64,000 nucleotides of DNA from contig NZ_UYJA01000001.1 of NCBI RefSeq assembly GCF_900618535.1, positions 1,364,001 to 1,428,000 of the forward strand, read 5' to 3'. The notes under the pieces are model-generated. The model was not told the DNA's origin. It saw nothing but the letters and a program-made list of their open reading frames with translations, and ran no database searches. Origin of the DNA: Pseudomonas bubulae. Its GTDB lineage: Bacteria > Pseudomonadota > Gammaproteobacteria > Pseudomonadales > Pseudomonadaceae. This document shows, piece after piece, positions 7,960 through 17,051 of this stretch. The position numbers and the translations under genes are program-made. The first letter of the stretch is position 1. Every line of letters starts with the position of its first letter.

Positions 7960-8892
7960 TCAGCCGCGTTTGTCGTACAGTTTCGGCTCGCCGGGCGGGC
8001 GGGTCTTGAAGCGGCGATGGGCCCACAGATACTGCTCGGGGCATTCACGCACCGCCCGCTCAACCCATTGATTGATTCGCAGGCAATCAGCCTCATCGCT
8101 TTCTCCGGGGAAATCCCTCAGTGGCGGATGAATGACCAGCTTGTAACCACTGCCGTCGGCCAGTCTTTGTTGAGTAAAGGGCACAACCTGCGCTTTGCCC
8201 AGTTTGGCGAACTTGCTGGTGGCGGTAACGGTGGCCGCCTGGATGCCGAACAAAGGCACAAAGATGCTCTGCTTGGCGCCGTAGTCCTGGTCGGGCGCAT
8301 ACCAGATCGCCCGCCCTGAGCGCAGCAGCTTGAGCATGCCGCGCACGTCATCACGTTCGACAGCCAGCGAATCTACATTGTGCCGCTCACGGCCACGACG
8401 CTGGATAAAGTCGAACAGCGGGTTTTTATGTTCGCGGTACATGCCGTCGATGGTGTGTTGCTGACCCAGCAAGGCAGCGCCGATTTCCAGGGTGGTAAAG
8501 TGAAATGCCATCAGGATTACCCCCTTGCCTTCAAGCTGAGCCTGCTTCAGGTGCTCCAGCCCCTCGACATGGGCCAGCTTGGCCAGACGCGGTTTTGACC
8601 ACCACCAGCTCATGGCCATTTCAAAGAAGGCGATACCGGTCGAGGCGAAGTTGTCCTTGAGCAACTGCTTGCGCTCGGCGCGGGTCTTTTCAGGGAAACA
8701 CAATTCAAGGTTGCGCGTGGCAATACGTCGGCGATCACCGGCCACCCGATACATCAGGGCGCCGAGACCACGGCCGATACACAGTTGTACTTTATAAGGC
8801 AGTTGCACGACCAGCCACAGCACGCCGAGACCCAGCCATAGCAGCCAGAAACGCGGATGAAAAAAAGCGGCACGAAAACGCGGGCGATCCAT
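7960..8892 (-). CDS. Lipid A biosynthesis acyltransferase (LpxL/HtrB family)
   Basis: 310 aa. Transfers an acyl chain from acyl-ACP to the lipid A precursor at the inner face of the inner membrane. One N-terminal membrane anchor (residues 13-33, WLLWLGLGVLWLVVQLP) precedes the HX4(D/E) acyltransferase motif 'FHFTTLEIGA' near residue 130 and the conserved 'IDGMYREHKNPLFD' and 'YAPDQDYG' segments. Start ATG 8892 (MDRPRFRAAFFHPRFW) chosen because the signature FHPRFW is at the normal N-terminal place. Divergent from minC with a 119-bp shared promoter region; the patatin gene follows on the same strand. Which LpxL paralogue this is cannot be said from one locus. Confidence 0.9.
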   Translation of the reverse strand: MDRPRFRAAFFHPRFWLLWLGLGVLWLVVQLPYKVQLCIGRGLGALMYRVAGDRRRIATRNLELCFPEKTRAERKQLLKDNFASTGIAFFEMAMSWWWSKPRLAKLAHVEGLEHLKQAQLEGKGVILMAFHFTTLEIGAALLGQQHTIDGMYREHKNPLFDFIQRRGRERHNVDSLAVERDDVRGMLKLLRSGRAIWYAPDQDYGAKQSIFVPLFGIQAATVTATSKFAKLGKAQVVPFTQQRLADGSGYKLVIHPPLRDFPGESDEADCLRINQWVERAVRECPEQYLWAHRRFKTRPPGEPKLYDKRG

Positions 8893-9011
8893 TAATGATT
8901 CCGGACAGACACAAGGGTCGGCCATTCTACATCGTTAGACCCGGCTTGCGGCCTGCCGGCGTTCTCGTTATAAGTCTCAGCACTTTAAGTGACAAGTCGC
9001 GTTAAGCAACC

Positions 9012-9752
9012 ATGAGCCAAACCGAATCGCTAGACCAAGCCCCCGTGTTCCAGCTTAAGGGCAGTATGCTCGCCATCACGGTGCTGGAACTTGCGCACAA
9101 CAACCTTGAAGCCCTGGACCGCCAACTGGCCGCCAAAGTGGCCCAGGCCCCGAATTTTTTCAGCAATACCCCGCTGGTACTGGCGCTGGACAAGCTGCCC
9201 GCCAGTGAAGGCGCCATCGATTTGCCGGGGCTGATGCGCGTCTGCCGCCAACATGGCCTGCGCACCCTGGCCATTCGCGCCAACCGCATCGAGGACATCG
9301 CTGCTGCCATTGCCATCGACCTGCCTGTACTGCCACCCTCCGGCGCCCGTGAGCGGCCGATTGATCCGGTTGAAGTGGTGGTCGAGGCAAAAAAACCGGA
9401 AAAACCGCCAGAGCCGGCGATCAAGCCGACCAGGATCATCACCAGCCCGGTACGCGGCGGCCAGACGGTGTATGCCGAAGGCTGTGACCTGGTGGTGATC
9501 GCTTCAGTCAGCCCCGGTGCGGAACTTATGGCCGATGGCAACATCCATGTGTACGGGCCTATGCGGGGCCGCGCACTGGCCGGGCACAAGGGCAACACCA
9601 AGGCACGGATTTTTTGCCAGCAGCTGAGCGCCGAGCTAGTGTCAATTGCGGGCAAGTACAAGGTATCCGAAGACCTGCGTCGGGATCCTCTGTGGGGAAC
9701 AGGTGTTCAGATCAGTCTGTCAAGTGACATGTTGAACATCACCCGGCTTTAA
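9012..9752 (+). CDS. minC: Septum site-determining protein MinC
   Basis: 246 aa, inhibitor of FtsZ ring assembly away from mid-cell. The N-terminal domain (residues 10-110) begins '[16 protein letters not shown]'. A proline/lysine-rich linker around residues 120-145 ([13 protein letters not shown]) leads to the C-terminal beta-helix domain with '[16 protein letters not shown]', '[20 protein letters not shown]' and '[15 protein letters not shown]', which binds MinD and FtsZ. Length and order are normal. First gene of minC-minD-minE, with a 199-bp gap before minD that may hold its own promoter. Confidence 0.97.
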   Translation: MSQTESLDQAPVFQLKGSMLAITVLELAHNNLEALDRQLAAKVAQAPNFFSNTPLVLALDKLPASEGAIDLPGLMRVCRQHGLRTLAIRANRIEDIAAAIAIDLPVLPPSGARERPIDPVEVVVEAKKPEKPPEPAIKPTRIITSPVRGGQTVYAEGCDLVVIASVSPGAELMADGNIHVYGPMRGRALAGHKGNTKARIFCQQLSAELVSIAGKYKVSEDLRRDPLWGTGVQISLSSDMLNITRL

Positions 9753-9951
9753 CGGATACTCTCGCCATTTTCCAAGCATCTCAAAATCGTAGTGAAAACA
9801 GACTTTTCCTTGTAGGGACAAGCAATCAGGCAGCGTTTACACAGCGTAAACGCGACTTGAACAATGACCCGCCAAGGCTGTTCACCTGCAGTCGTTCATA
9901 GAGATGTTATTCAGGGGCTAAAAAGTCCTTTTTCCTTAGGGGTGAAACACC

Positions 9952-10764
9952 TTGGCCAAGATTCTAGTGGTTACATCCGGCAAGGGTGGTGTGGGTAAGA
10001 CCACCACCAGCGCCGCTATCGGTACCGGCCTCGCTCTGCGCGGCCACAAAACAGTGATCGTCGACTTTGACGTCGGTTTGCGTAACCTCGACCTGATCAT
10101 GGGTTGCGAGCGCCGCGTGGTGTATGACTTCGTCAACGTGGTCAACGGTGAAGCCAACCTGCAGCAGGCGCTGATCAAAGACAAGCGCCTGGAAAACCTC
10201 TACGTGCTGGCCGCCAGCCAGACCCGTGACAAGGACGCGCTGACCAAGGAAGGCGTCGAAAAAGTTCTTATGGAGCTTAAGGAAACCTTCGAATACGTGG
10301 TCTGCGACTCCCCGGCCGGTATCGAAACCGGTGCCCACCTGGCCATGTACTTCGCTGACGAAGCGGTAGTCGTGACCAACCCGGAAGTGTCCTCGGTACG
10401 TGACTCGGACCGCATGCTGGGCCTGCTGGCCAGCAAGTCGCGCCGCGCCGAACTGGGCCAGGATCCGATCAAGGAACACCTGCTGCTGACCCGCTACAAC
10501 CCTGATCGCGTTTCCAAAGGCGAAATGCTCGGCGTTGAAGACGTCAAAGAGATTCTGGCCGTGGCCCTGCTGGGCGTGATCCCGGAGTCCCAGGCTGTTC
10601 TCAAGGCATCCAACCAGGGCGTGCCAGTGATCCTTGACGATCAAAGCGACGCCGGTCAGGCCTACAGCGATGCCGTTGATCGCCTGCTGGGCAAAACCGT
10701 GGAGCACCGGTTCCTTGATGTACAGAAGAAGGGATTCTTCGAGCGCCTGTTTGGAGGCAACTAA
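9952..10764 (+). CDS. minD: Septum site-determining ATPase MinD (TTG start)
   Basis: 270 aa membrane-associated ParA-family ATPase that recruits MinC to the membrane and oscillates with MinE. Deviant Walker A 'VVTSGKGGVGKTTTSAAIG' at residues 6-24, switch I 'DFDVGLRNLDLIMGCERR', and the C-terminal amphipathic membrane-targeting helix 'KKGFFERLFGG' are all present. The only start that gives the family-standard MAKILVVTSG is TTG at 9952; it has 'AGGGGTG' about 8 bases upstream and no in-frame ATG nearby. Followed by minE after 3 bases. Confidence 0.97.
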   Translation: MAKILVVTSGKGGVGKTTTSAAIGTGLALRGHKTVIVDFDVGLRNLDLIMGCERRVVYDFVNVVNGEANLQQALIKDKRLENLYVLAASQTRDKDALTKEGVEKVLMELKETFEYVVCDSPAGIETGAHLAMYFADEAVVVTNPEVSSVRDSDRMLGLLASKSRRAELGQDPIKEHLLLTRYNPDRVSKGEMLGVEDVKEILAVALLGVIPESQAVLKASNQGVPVILDDQSDAGQAYSDAVDRLLGKTVEHRFLDVQKKGFFERLFGGN

Positions 10765-10767
10765 ACA

Positions 10768-11022
10768 ATGAACATTTTTGACTTCTTTCGTACCCGCAAA
10801 ACGCCAACAACCGCGTCGGTGGCGAAAGAGCGTCTACAGATCATCGTGGCGCACGAGCGTGGCCAACGCAGCACCCCGGACTACCTGCCTGCCCTGCAAA
10901 AAGAGCTGGTCGAGGTGATCCGCAAATACGTCAACATCGGCGACGATTCTGTACAGATCGCCCTTGAAAACGAAGGTAGCTGCTCGATTCTGGAACTCAA
11001 CATCACACTGCCAGATCGTTAA
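10768..11022 (+). CDS. minE: Cell division topological specificity factor MinE
   Basis: 84 aa. The N-terminal '[20 protein letters not shown]' is the membrane-binding/anti-MinCD segment; '[12 protein letters not shown]' is the MinD-contact helix-strand; the C-terminal part '[19 protein letters not shown]' is the dimeric topological specificity domain. Stimulates MinD ATPase and sets the pole-to-pole oscillation. Only 3 bases separate it from minD; the ribosome site is within the minD end (TTTGGAGGC). Normal length. Confidence 0.97.
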   Translation: MNIFDFFRTRKTPTTASVAKERLQIIVAHERGQRSTPDYLPALQKELVEVIRKYVNIGDDSVQIALENEGSCSILELNITLPDR

Positions 11023-11039
11023 TCGATCCGGCGGGCACC

Positions 11040-11087
11040 ACGGCGACCTCGGTGCCTTCCCTGCAGGGGAGGCTCCTTTGTCGCCGT
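11040..11087 (+). terminator. Possible terminator after minE
   Basis: ACGGCGAC and GTCGCCGT pair across a 32-nt branched loop (with an inner TCCCTGCAGGGGA fold), followed by TGGCGTTTTTC. Placed between minE and the pseudouridine synthase gene, so it may end or attenuate the min transcript. Confidence 0.5.
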
Positions 11088-11112
11088 TGGCGTTTTTCAA
11101 GAGGCTGTTTTA

Positions 11113-11748
11113 ATGCCGTTGTCCAATATTCACATTATCCATGAGGACGCTGGCGTTCTGGTGGTCAACAAGCCGACCTTGCTGCTTTCGGTGCCGGGCC
11201 GGGCCGATGACAACAAGGACTGTTTGATTACCCGCCTGCAAGAAAACGGCTACCCCGAGGCGCGCATTGTCCACCGCCTGGATTGGGAAACGTCCGGTAT
11301 TATTTTGCTGGCGCGGGACGCTGACACTCACCGTGAGCTTTCCCGCCAGTTTCACGACCGCGAAACCGAAAAGGCCTACACCGCACTAGCCTGGGGCCAG
11401 CCCGAGCTGGACAGCGGCAGCATCGATCTGCCCCTGCGCTACGACCCGCCGACCAAACCCCGGCACGTGGTTGACCATGAATTCGGTAAAAACGCACTGA
11501 CCTTCTGGAAGATCCTGGAGCGGTGTGGCGATTACTGCCGCGTTGAGCTGACACCGATTACCGGCCGTTCGCACCAGTTGCGCGTGCACATGCTGTCAAT
11601 CGGCCACCCGCTGCTCGGTGATGGCCTGTATGCGCACCCGCAAGCCCTGGCCGCATGGCCGCGTTTGTGCCTGCACGCGAGCATGCTGAGCTTCACCCAC
11701 CCGCAAACCGGTGAACGCCTGCGCTTTGAGTGCCCGGCACCGTTCTAA
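11113..11748 (+). CDS. rluA: RluA-family pseudouridine synthase
   Basis: 211 aa. Motif II 'IVHRLDWETSGIILLARD' holds the catalytic Asp (about residue 59); 'ELTPITGRSHQLRVHMLSIG' and 'ICLHASML'-type ending (PRLCLHASMLSFTHP) are further family blocks. No S4 domain, as expected for RluA, which modifies a 23S rRNA uridine and a tRNA anticodon-stem uridine. Directly follows the min genes, an arrangement I recall from other pseudomonads. Assignment to RluA rather than another S4-less relative rests on size and context. Confidence 0.85.
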   Translation: MPLSNIHIIHEDAGVLVVNKPTLLLSVPGRADDNKDCLITRLQENGYPEARIVHRLDWETSGIILLARDADTHRELSRQFHDRETEKAYTALAWGQPELDSGSIDLPLRYDPPTKPRHVVDHEFGKNALTFWKILERCGDYCRVELTPITGRSHQLRVHMLSIGHPLLGDGLYAHPQALAAWPRLCLHASMLSFTHPQTGERLRFECPAPF

Positions 11749-11761
11749 ATACCTACCACCC

Positions 11762-11852
11762 CTTGTGGGAGCGGGCTTGCTCGCGATACAGGCGACGCGG
11801 TTTTGCAGGAACATCGCACTGATGCCATCGCGAGCAAGCCCGCTCCCACAAG
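11762..11852. repeat. REP doublet
   Basis: Inverted REP motifs at both ends (CTTGTGGGAGCGGGCTTGCT and its complement) flanking a 30-odd-base spacer, between rluA and apeB. Confidence 0.85.
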
Positions 11853-11921
11853 AGCTGCATTAGAGAGCCAAATCTTGCGATCAATGCGCTAAACTCGCGG
11901 CCTTGCTGTCTGGAGTAACTT

Positions 11922-13211
11922 ATGCGCGAAGAGTTGAACCAAGGCCTGATCGACTTCCTCAAGGCCTCCCCTACCCCCTTTCATGCCACTGCCAGTCTTG
12001 TTCAGCGCCTTGAGGCCGCCGGCTACCAGCGCCTCGACGAGCGCGAAACCTGGTTCACCGAAGCCAATGGCCGCTATTACGTCACCCGTAATGACTCTTC
12101 CATCGTCGCCTTCAAGCTGGGTCGCCATTCGCCCCTGCACGGCGGTATCCGCATGGTTGGCGCCCACACAGACAGCCCCTGCCTGCGGGTTAAGCCACAA
12201 CCCGAACTGCAACGCCAGGGCTTCTGGCAATTGGGCGTCGAGGTCTACGGCGGTGCATTGCTCGCGCCCTGGTTCGACCGTGACCTGTCCCTGGCCGGGC
12301 GCGTCACTTTCCGCCGCGATGGCCAGGTCGAAAGCCAGCTGATCGATTTCAAGGCGCCGATTGCGACGATCCCCAACCTGGCGATCCACCTCAACCGCAC
12401 TGCCAACGAAGGTTGGGCGATCAACCCGCAGACCGAACTGCCGCCGATCCTGGCCCAGGTGGCCGGTGATGAGCGCGTTGACTTCCGCGCGTTGCTCACC
12501 GACCAGTTGGCCCGCGAGCACGGCCTCAATGCCGACGTGGTGCTGGACTACGAGCTGAGTTTCTACGACACCCAAAGCGCTGCGGTGATCGGCCTCAACG
12601 GCGACTTTATCGCCGGTGCGCGCCTGGATAACCTGCTGTCCTGCTACGCAGGCCTGCAAGCCCTGCTCACCACCGAGACCGAAGAAACCTGTCTGTTCGT
12701 GGCCAACGACCACGAAGAAGTCGGCTCGTGCTCGGCCTGCGGCGCCGATGGCCCGATGCTGGAGCAAATCCTGCAGCGCCTGTTGCCTGAGGGCGACGAG
12801 TACGTACGCACGATCCAGAAATCTCTGCTGGTCTCGGCAGACAACGCCCACGGCGTTCACCCCAACTATGCTGACAAGCACGATGCCAATCACGGGCCCA
12901 AGCTCAATGCCGGGCCGGTGATCAAGGTCAACAGCAACCAGCGCTACGCCACCAACAGCGAAACCGCCGGATTCTTCCGCCACCTGTGCATGGCCGTGGA
13001 AGTCCCGGTGCAAAGTTTTGTGGTGCGCAGCGACATGGGTTGCGGTTCGACCATTGGCCCGATCACTGCCAGCCACCTGGGCGTGCGCACCGTGGATATC
13101 GGCCTGCCGACCTTCGCCATGCACTCGATCCGCGAACTGGCCGGCAGCCATGACCTGGCTCACCTGGTCAAAGTGCTGAGCGCGTTCTACGCCAGCAACC
13201 AGTTGCCGTAA
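11922..13211 (+). CDS. apeB: M18 family aminopeptidase ApeB
   Basis: 429 aa cytosolic zinc aminopeptidase of the aspartyl aminopeptidase (M18) family, which removes acidic or other N-terminal residues from peptides. Metal-site motifs are visible: '[14 protein letters not shown]' (His, Asp), '[12 protein letters not shown]' after the bridging Asp region '[10 protein letters not shown]', '[19 protein letters not shown]' (catalytic EE), and the last His in '[15 protein letters not shown]'. Length is normal for bacterial ApeB. ATG 11922 follows 'GGAGTAACTT'. Confidence 0.93.
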   Translation: MREELNQGLIDFLKASPTPFHATASLVQRLEAAGYQRLDERETWFTEANGRYYVTRNDSSIVAFKLGRHSPLHGGIRMVGAHTDSPCLRVKPQPELQRQGFWQLGVEVYGGALLAPWFDRDLSLAGRVTFRRDGQVESQLIDFKAPIATIPNLAIHLNRTANEGWAINPQTELPPILAQVAGDERVDFRALLTDQLAREHGLNADVVLDYELSFYDTQSAAVIGLNGDFIAGARLDNLLSCYAGLQALLTTETEETCLFVANDHEEVGSCSACGADGPMLEQILQRLLPEGDEYVRTIQKSLLVSADNAHGVHPNYADKHDANHGPKLNAGPVIKVNSNQRYATNSETAGFFRHLCMAVEVPVQSFVVRSDMGCGSTIGPITASHLGVRTVDIGLPTFAMHSIRELAGSHDLAHLVKVLSAFYASNQLP

Positions 13212-13219
13212 GGCATATT

Positions 13220-13319
13220 CCTTGAAGCCGCTGCCGCAGGCTGCGATAAGGGCCGCAGGACCTTCGATAAAGCAGGGTCGCTGCGCAACCCGTCGCAGAC
13301 TGCGGCAGCGGCTTCAAGG
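13220..13319. repeat. Intergenic palindromic repeat, family 2 (copy B)
   Basis: Inverted ends (CCTTGAAGCCGCTGCCGCAG / CTGCGGCAGCGGCTTCAAGG). Its reverse complement matches the copy at 6699-6785 through most of its length, so the two insertions have opposite orientation. Confidence 0.8.
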
Positions 13320-13416
13320 TTCTGCGTCTGGCTGATTCATTTTTGATACACATCACCACACATCTGCGCAAACCGACCTAGACTTGGGGCACTCACTTGC
13401 ACAGGTCCCTCTCACC

Positions 13417-13599
13417 ATGTTTGAAACCACTGCCTTCCACTCCATGATGATTCCAATTATCTGCGGCATGCTGCTGCTGACCATTGGCTTCAACTTTCGC
13501 GAACGCAGTAGTGGCATCGGCGTGCTGATGATCTGGGCTGGCATGCTGCTGATATTCGGCACCATCATCTTCAAAATCCTCGCCAAACTGAATGAGTAG
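13417..13599 (+). CDS. 60-aa hypothetical membrane protein
   Basis: MFETTAFHSMMIPIICGMLL... has two hydrophobic segments (residues about 9-24 and 37-55) around the short polar turn 'NFRERSSGIG', so a hairpin in the inner membrane. The family is not recognised. ATG 13417 was preferred over an in-frame ATG at 13384 because it begins exactly at the hydrophobic hairpin's cap. It stands alone between apeB and the mechanosensitive channel gene. Confidence 0.6.
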   Translation: MFETTAFHSMMIPIICGMLLLTIGFNFRERSSGIGVLMIWAGMLLIFGTIIFKILAKLNE

Positions 13600-13715
13600 C
13601 CCCGACATTTTCCCGCCCCGGGCCCGCGATCATTTATTTATGTGACAAGAAATGAATGATCACGGGGCCTAGCGTACACTCGGCCAATTCGCTCCCCCTC
13701 GAGGTTGATCGCCCA

Positions 13716-15875
13716 GTGTTTTCCCGTCTTGTCGCCCTGCCCTGTTTCCTGCTGGTTTGCCTGCTGACGCTCTTGCCCATGACCTCTGCGCAGGCCGTCG
13801 GTTTGCCGGGCATGCTGGGCAGTTCGGACAAAACCCAGGCACAACCTACCGAGCCACTGGGCCAATCGCTGGACGAGGTGATCAAGAACCTCGAAAACGA
13901 TCAGCAGCGCAGCAAGCTGTTGGCCGACCTGAAAAAACTTCGCGATGCCACCAAAAAAGCCCAGCCCGAAGCCGAGATAGGCGTTCTGGGGCTGATCGGC
14001 AGCACCCTGGCCGATCTCGAAAAGCAGTTTTCCGGCGATGACAGTCCAACCTATCGCTGGACCAAGGAAATCTCCCAGGCCAAGGAAGAACTCTCTGCAT
14101 TGATGCTGCCAGCCAATGAATGGCTGCCGATCATTTTTGGCTTTGCCCTGGTCATCATGATCTGGAGCCTGCTGGCCGCCCTGCTGATCTGGGTCAGCCA
14201 CCGGGTGCGATTGCGATTTGGCCTGAGCGAGGAATTGCCGCAACACCCCAAGGCCGTCGACATGCTGCGCTTTGCCTTGCGCAAGCTGGGGCCGTGGATG
14301 GTCGCGCTGATGATCACGGTGTACATGAGTTACTCCCTGCCGTCTTCGCTGGGCAAGGACCTGGCAATGGTGCTGGCGTACGCGCTGGTTATCGGCACCT
14401 GTTTCTCGGCCATCTGCGTGATCCTTTTCTCGCTGCTCGATGGCCCCCACCGGCACCGCGCCTTGCATATCCTGCGGCACCAGGCATTTCGCCCGCTGTG
14501 GTGGATCGGCAGCTTCGCAGCCTTTGGCGAAGCCCTGAGCGATCCGCGACTGGTGGCCACCCTGGGCGTGCACTTGGCGCATACCGCGGCGACCTTTGCC
14601 AATGTGATGGCGGCGCTGTCCACCGGCCTGTTTATCATCCGTTTCCGCCGCCCTATCGCCCACTTGATCCGCAATCAACCCCTGTCGCGCCGCCTGACCC
14701 GTCGCGCCCTGAGCGACAGCATCGAGATCCTCGGCACTTACTGGTATGTCGCGGCGCTGATTCTGGTGGGCATCTCGCTGGCGGCCACGTTTATCTCGGC
14801 AGGCGACACCAGCACCGCGCTGCGCCAGTCGCTGATCTGTACCGTGCTGGTGGTGTTGTGCATGGTGATCAACGGGCTGGTGCGCCGTCATGCGCAAAAG
14901 CCGCAACGTGGCCACAAGCGCCATGCGCTGTATTCCGAGCGTCTGAAAAGTTTCGTCTACACCCTGGCCCACCTGATTGTGTGGCTGGTGTTTATCGAGC
15001 TGGGGCTGCGGGTGTGGGGTATGTCGCTGATCGGCTTTACCGAGGGTGAGGGTCACGAGATCAGCGTCAAGCTGTTCGGCCTTGGCGGTACGCTGCTGTT
15101 TGCCTGGCTGATCTGGATTCTCGCCGACACCGCCATCCACCATGCCCTGACCCGATCGCGCAAGGGCCTGGCCAATGCCCGCGCGCAAACCATGATGCCG
15201 CTGATTCGCAACATCCTGTTTGCCGCGATCTTCATCATTGCGCTGATCGTCGCCCTGGCCAATATGGGCATGAACGTCACCCCCCTGCTTGCGGGTGCCG
15301 GCGTAATCGGTCTGGCCATCGGTTTTGGTGCTCAGTCACTGGTTGCCGACCTGATCACGGGCCTGTTTATCATCATCGAAGATTCCCTGGCCATCGACGA
15401 CTACGTCGATGTCGGCGGGCATCTGGGCACGGTTGAAGGGCTGACCATTCGTACCGTGCGCCTGCGCGATATCGACGGCATCGTGCATACCATCCCGTTC
15501 AGTGAAATCAAAAGCATCAAAAACTACTCCCGGGAATTTGGCTACGCCATCTTCCGCGTCGCCATCCCCTACAACATGGAAATCGACGACGCCATCAAGC
15601 TGATGCGTGAAGTCGGGCAAAAGATGCGCACCGACCCGCTGCAGCGGCGCAATATCTGGTCGCCGCTGGAGATTCAGGGGGTCGAGAGTTTCGAGTCCGG
15701 CAGCGCCATTTTGCGTGCCCGTTTCAAGACGGCACCGATCAAGCAATGGGAAGTGTCGCGGGCGTTCAACCTGTCGCTCAAGCGTCACCTGGATGAGGCC
15801 GGGCTGGACCTGGCCACCCCGCGCTTGAGTGTGCAGGTGGTGACGGCGGGCAGCGGTATCCTGCAAAAGGATTGA
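13716..15875 (+). CDS. Large MscS-family mechanosensitive ion channel (MscK/YbdG-like)
   Basis: 719 aa. A signal peptide (VFSRLVALPCFLLVCLLTLL ... AQA) leads to a short periplasmic helical region (residues 30-130) and about ten hydrophobic helices. The C-terminal MscS core is clear: the pore helix in 'MGMNVTPLLAGAGVIGLAIG' and 'FGAQSLVADLITGLFIIIED', then the beta domain 'DYVDVGGHLGTVEGLTIRTV' and 'GIVHTIPFSEIKSIKNYSRE'. Releases solutes on hypo-osmotic shock. GTG 13716 with GAGG 11 bases upstream is preferred because it starts the signal peptide; an ATG at 13656 would add 20 residues. Confidence 0.88.
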   Translation: MFSRLVALPCFLLVCLLTLLPMTSAQAVGLPGMLGSSDKTQAQPTEPLGQSLDEVIKNLENDQQRSKLLADLKKLRDATKKAQPEAEIGVLGLIGSTLADLEKQFSGDDSPTYRWTKEISQAKEELSALMLPANEWLPIIFGFALVIMIWSLLAALLIWVSHRVRLRFGLSEELPQHPKAVDMLRFALRKLGPWMVALMITVYMSYSLPSSLGKDLAMVLAYALVIGTCFSAICVILFSLLDGPHRHRALHILRHQAFRPLWWIGSFAAFGEALSDPRLVATLGVHLAHTAATFANVMAALSTGLFIIRFRRPIAHLIRNQPLSRRLTRRALSDSIEILGTYWYVAALILVGISLAATFISAGDTSTALRQSLICTVLVVLCMVINGLVRRHAQKPQRGHKRHALYSERLKSFVYTLAHLIVWLVFIELGLRVWGMSLIGFTEGEGHEISVKLFGLGGTLLFAWLIWILADTAIHHALTRSRKGLANARAQTMMPLIRNILFAAIFIIALIVALANMGMNVTPLLAGAGVIGLAIGFGAQSLVADLITGLFIIIEDSLAIDDYVDVGGHLGTVEGLTIRTVRLRDIDGIVHTIPFSEIKSIKNYSREFGYAIFRVAIPYNMEIDDAIKLMREVGQKMRTDPLQRRNIWSPLEIQGVESFESGSAILRARFKTAPIKQWEVSRAFNLSLKRHLDEAGLDLATPRLSVQVVTAGSGILQKD

Positions 15876-15884
15876 GCCAATAAC

Positions 15885-15972
15885 TTGTGGGAGCGAGCCT
15901 GCTCGCGATGATATCGGCCAGGTTCTCCTGACAGACCGCGCAGTATGCATCGCGAGCAGGCTCGCTCCCACA
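15885..15972. repeat. REP doublet
   Basis: Inverted REP motifs (TTGTGGGAGCGAGCCTGCTC ... and complement) between the convergent channel and GntR genes. Confidence 0.85.
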
Positions 15973-15985
15973 AAAGCAGGTTTGT

Positions 15986-16705
15986 TCAACGCTCCTGCAC
16001 ATCCACCCCGACATGAATCGCATCATGTCGCCAATACTCCAGATCACAGTCGATCAGCCGTTCGTGCTGGTCGTAATTGACCCGCGCAATGCGCAAACCC
16101 GGGCTGCCGGTTGATACCTTGAGCGTCGCTGCAGCCTCTACCGGCAGCGCCGTAGGCACAATCTCAAAACGCACCCGGCCGTAATGCAAATCGTAATGTC
16201 GGGCATACAGCTCAGTAATCGACTGCGTCAGATCAAGGTCAAGGATCTGCGGGAAGTACTGCGGATTCAGGTAGTGCTCCACATACAGCACCAGCCGCCC
16301 GTCAATCCGCCGGCCCCGGCAGATCTGGATCACGCTGGATAACGCCGGCAACTGCAAGCGCTCACACACCGCAGCCGTGGCCGGCAGCAGGCGCGCCGAG
16401 ATCACCTCGGTGGTTGGCACTCGCCCCTGGGCCGTGACCATGGCATGAAAGTGGCTGCGCTGCATCAGGTTGTACGCCAGACGCGGCGGCGAAATAAACC
16501 AGCCGCGCCGCTCCTCCCGATACACCAGCCCCAGGGATTCAAGCTGTAACAACGCTTCGCGCACGGTGACGCGGGTGGTGGCGAATAACTCGCTGAGTTT
16601 GCGCTCGGCCGGCAGCTGACTGCCTCCCGCCAGTAGACCGTGCTCAATCTGCTCTTGCAGCGTGCGACTTATCGCTGTTACCGCCTTGGGTGCACCTTCT
16701 CGCAT
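15986..16705 (-). CDS. GntR/HutC-type (UTRA) transcriptional regulator of the organophosphorus operon
   Basis: 239 aa. An N-terminal winged helix with 'SQLPAERKLSELFATTRVTV' and 'REALLQLESLGLVYREERRG' (GntR signature) is followed by a UTRA ligand-binding domain (about 80-235). It resembles PhnR-type regulators of phosphonate uptake, but the ligand is inferred from the divergent ABC operon. ATG 16705 has AGGTAAC 7 bases upstream; a TTG one codon earlier is disfavoured. The gene diverges from the binding protein at 17052, and a perfect dyad at 16719-16732 lies right before its start, suggesting autoregulation. Confidence 0.82.
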   Translation of the reverse strand: MREGAPKAVTAISRTLQEQIEHGLLAGGSQLPAERKLSELFATTRVTVREALLQLESLGLVYREERRGWFISPPRLAYNLMQRSHFHAMVTAQGRVPTTEVISARLLPATAAVCERLQLPALSSVIQICRGRRIDGRLVLYVEHYLNPQYFPQILDLDLTQSITELYARHYDLHYGRVRFEIVPTALPVEAAATLKVSTGSPGLRIARVNYDQHERLIDCDLEYWRHDAIHVGVDVQER

Positions 16706-16718
16706 CAACGTTACCTGG

Positions 16719-16732
16719 CTGGACTAGTCCAG
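16719..16732. promoter_or_regulatory. Perfect 14-bp palindrome, likely GntR-family operator
   Basis: CTGGACTAGTCCAG sits 14 bases before the regulator's ATG, overlapping its leader. Shares the TGnnCTAGnnCA-like core with the site at 16985-16996. Confidence 0.55.
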
Positions 16733-16984
16733 CACCAAAAGTGGGCAAACATGGCCGTCAAACGGTCACTCCCTGAACCTGTCAGCCTAGGCAGAACATA
16801 TGACTGTTCGATGACAAGAGGGCGCTCATATACCCGTCAAAATGCGCCAAACCCCTTGCCAGCCGGGGCCTTCCCGATGGTCTACGCTTAGCCGGAACAC
16901 ACACGCTGGCTGGCGATATGCCTTGCACAACCAATGCCGACATTAAAGTGTCATCTGCCGGGCTTAAATTGGCTCAGGTATTGC

Positions 16985-16996
16985 TGACCTAGACCA
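16985..16996. promoter_or_regulatory. Second CTAG-centred dyad, likely operator of the transport operon
   Basis: TGACCTAGACCA agrees with the core TGGACTAGTCCA at nine of twelve positions and lies 55 bases before the binding-protein ATG, where a repressor would block transcription. The rest of the 346-bp divergent region 16706-17051 shows no gene; one more short CTAG palindrome (GCCTAGGC, 16785-16792) is less similar. Confidence 0.45.
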
Positions 16997-17051
16997 ACCC
17001 ACCGCAAAAGAGCAATAAAACCCAGCGTTGAAAACGCCCAAGGAGCTTCGG

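Noticed and set aside
11889..13163. 424-codon open frame antisense to apeB
   Set aside because: Entirely inside the M18 aminopeptidase gene and without a recognisable product.
13638..15188. 516-codon open frame antisense to the MscS-family gene
   Set aside because: His/Gln-rich, no domain; mirrors the channel gene's codon pattern.
16785..16792. Third GntR operator (GCCTAGGC)
   Set aside because: Shares only the CTAG centre; flanks do not match the other two sites.
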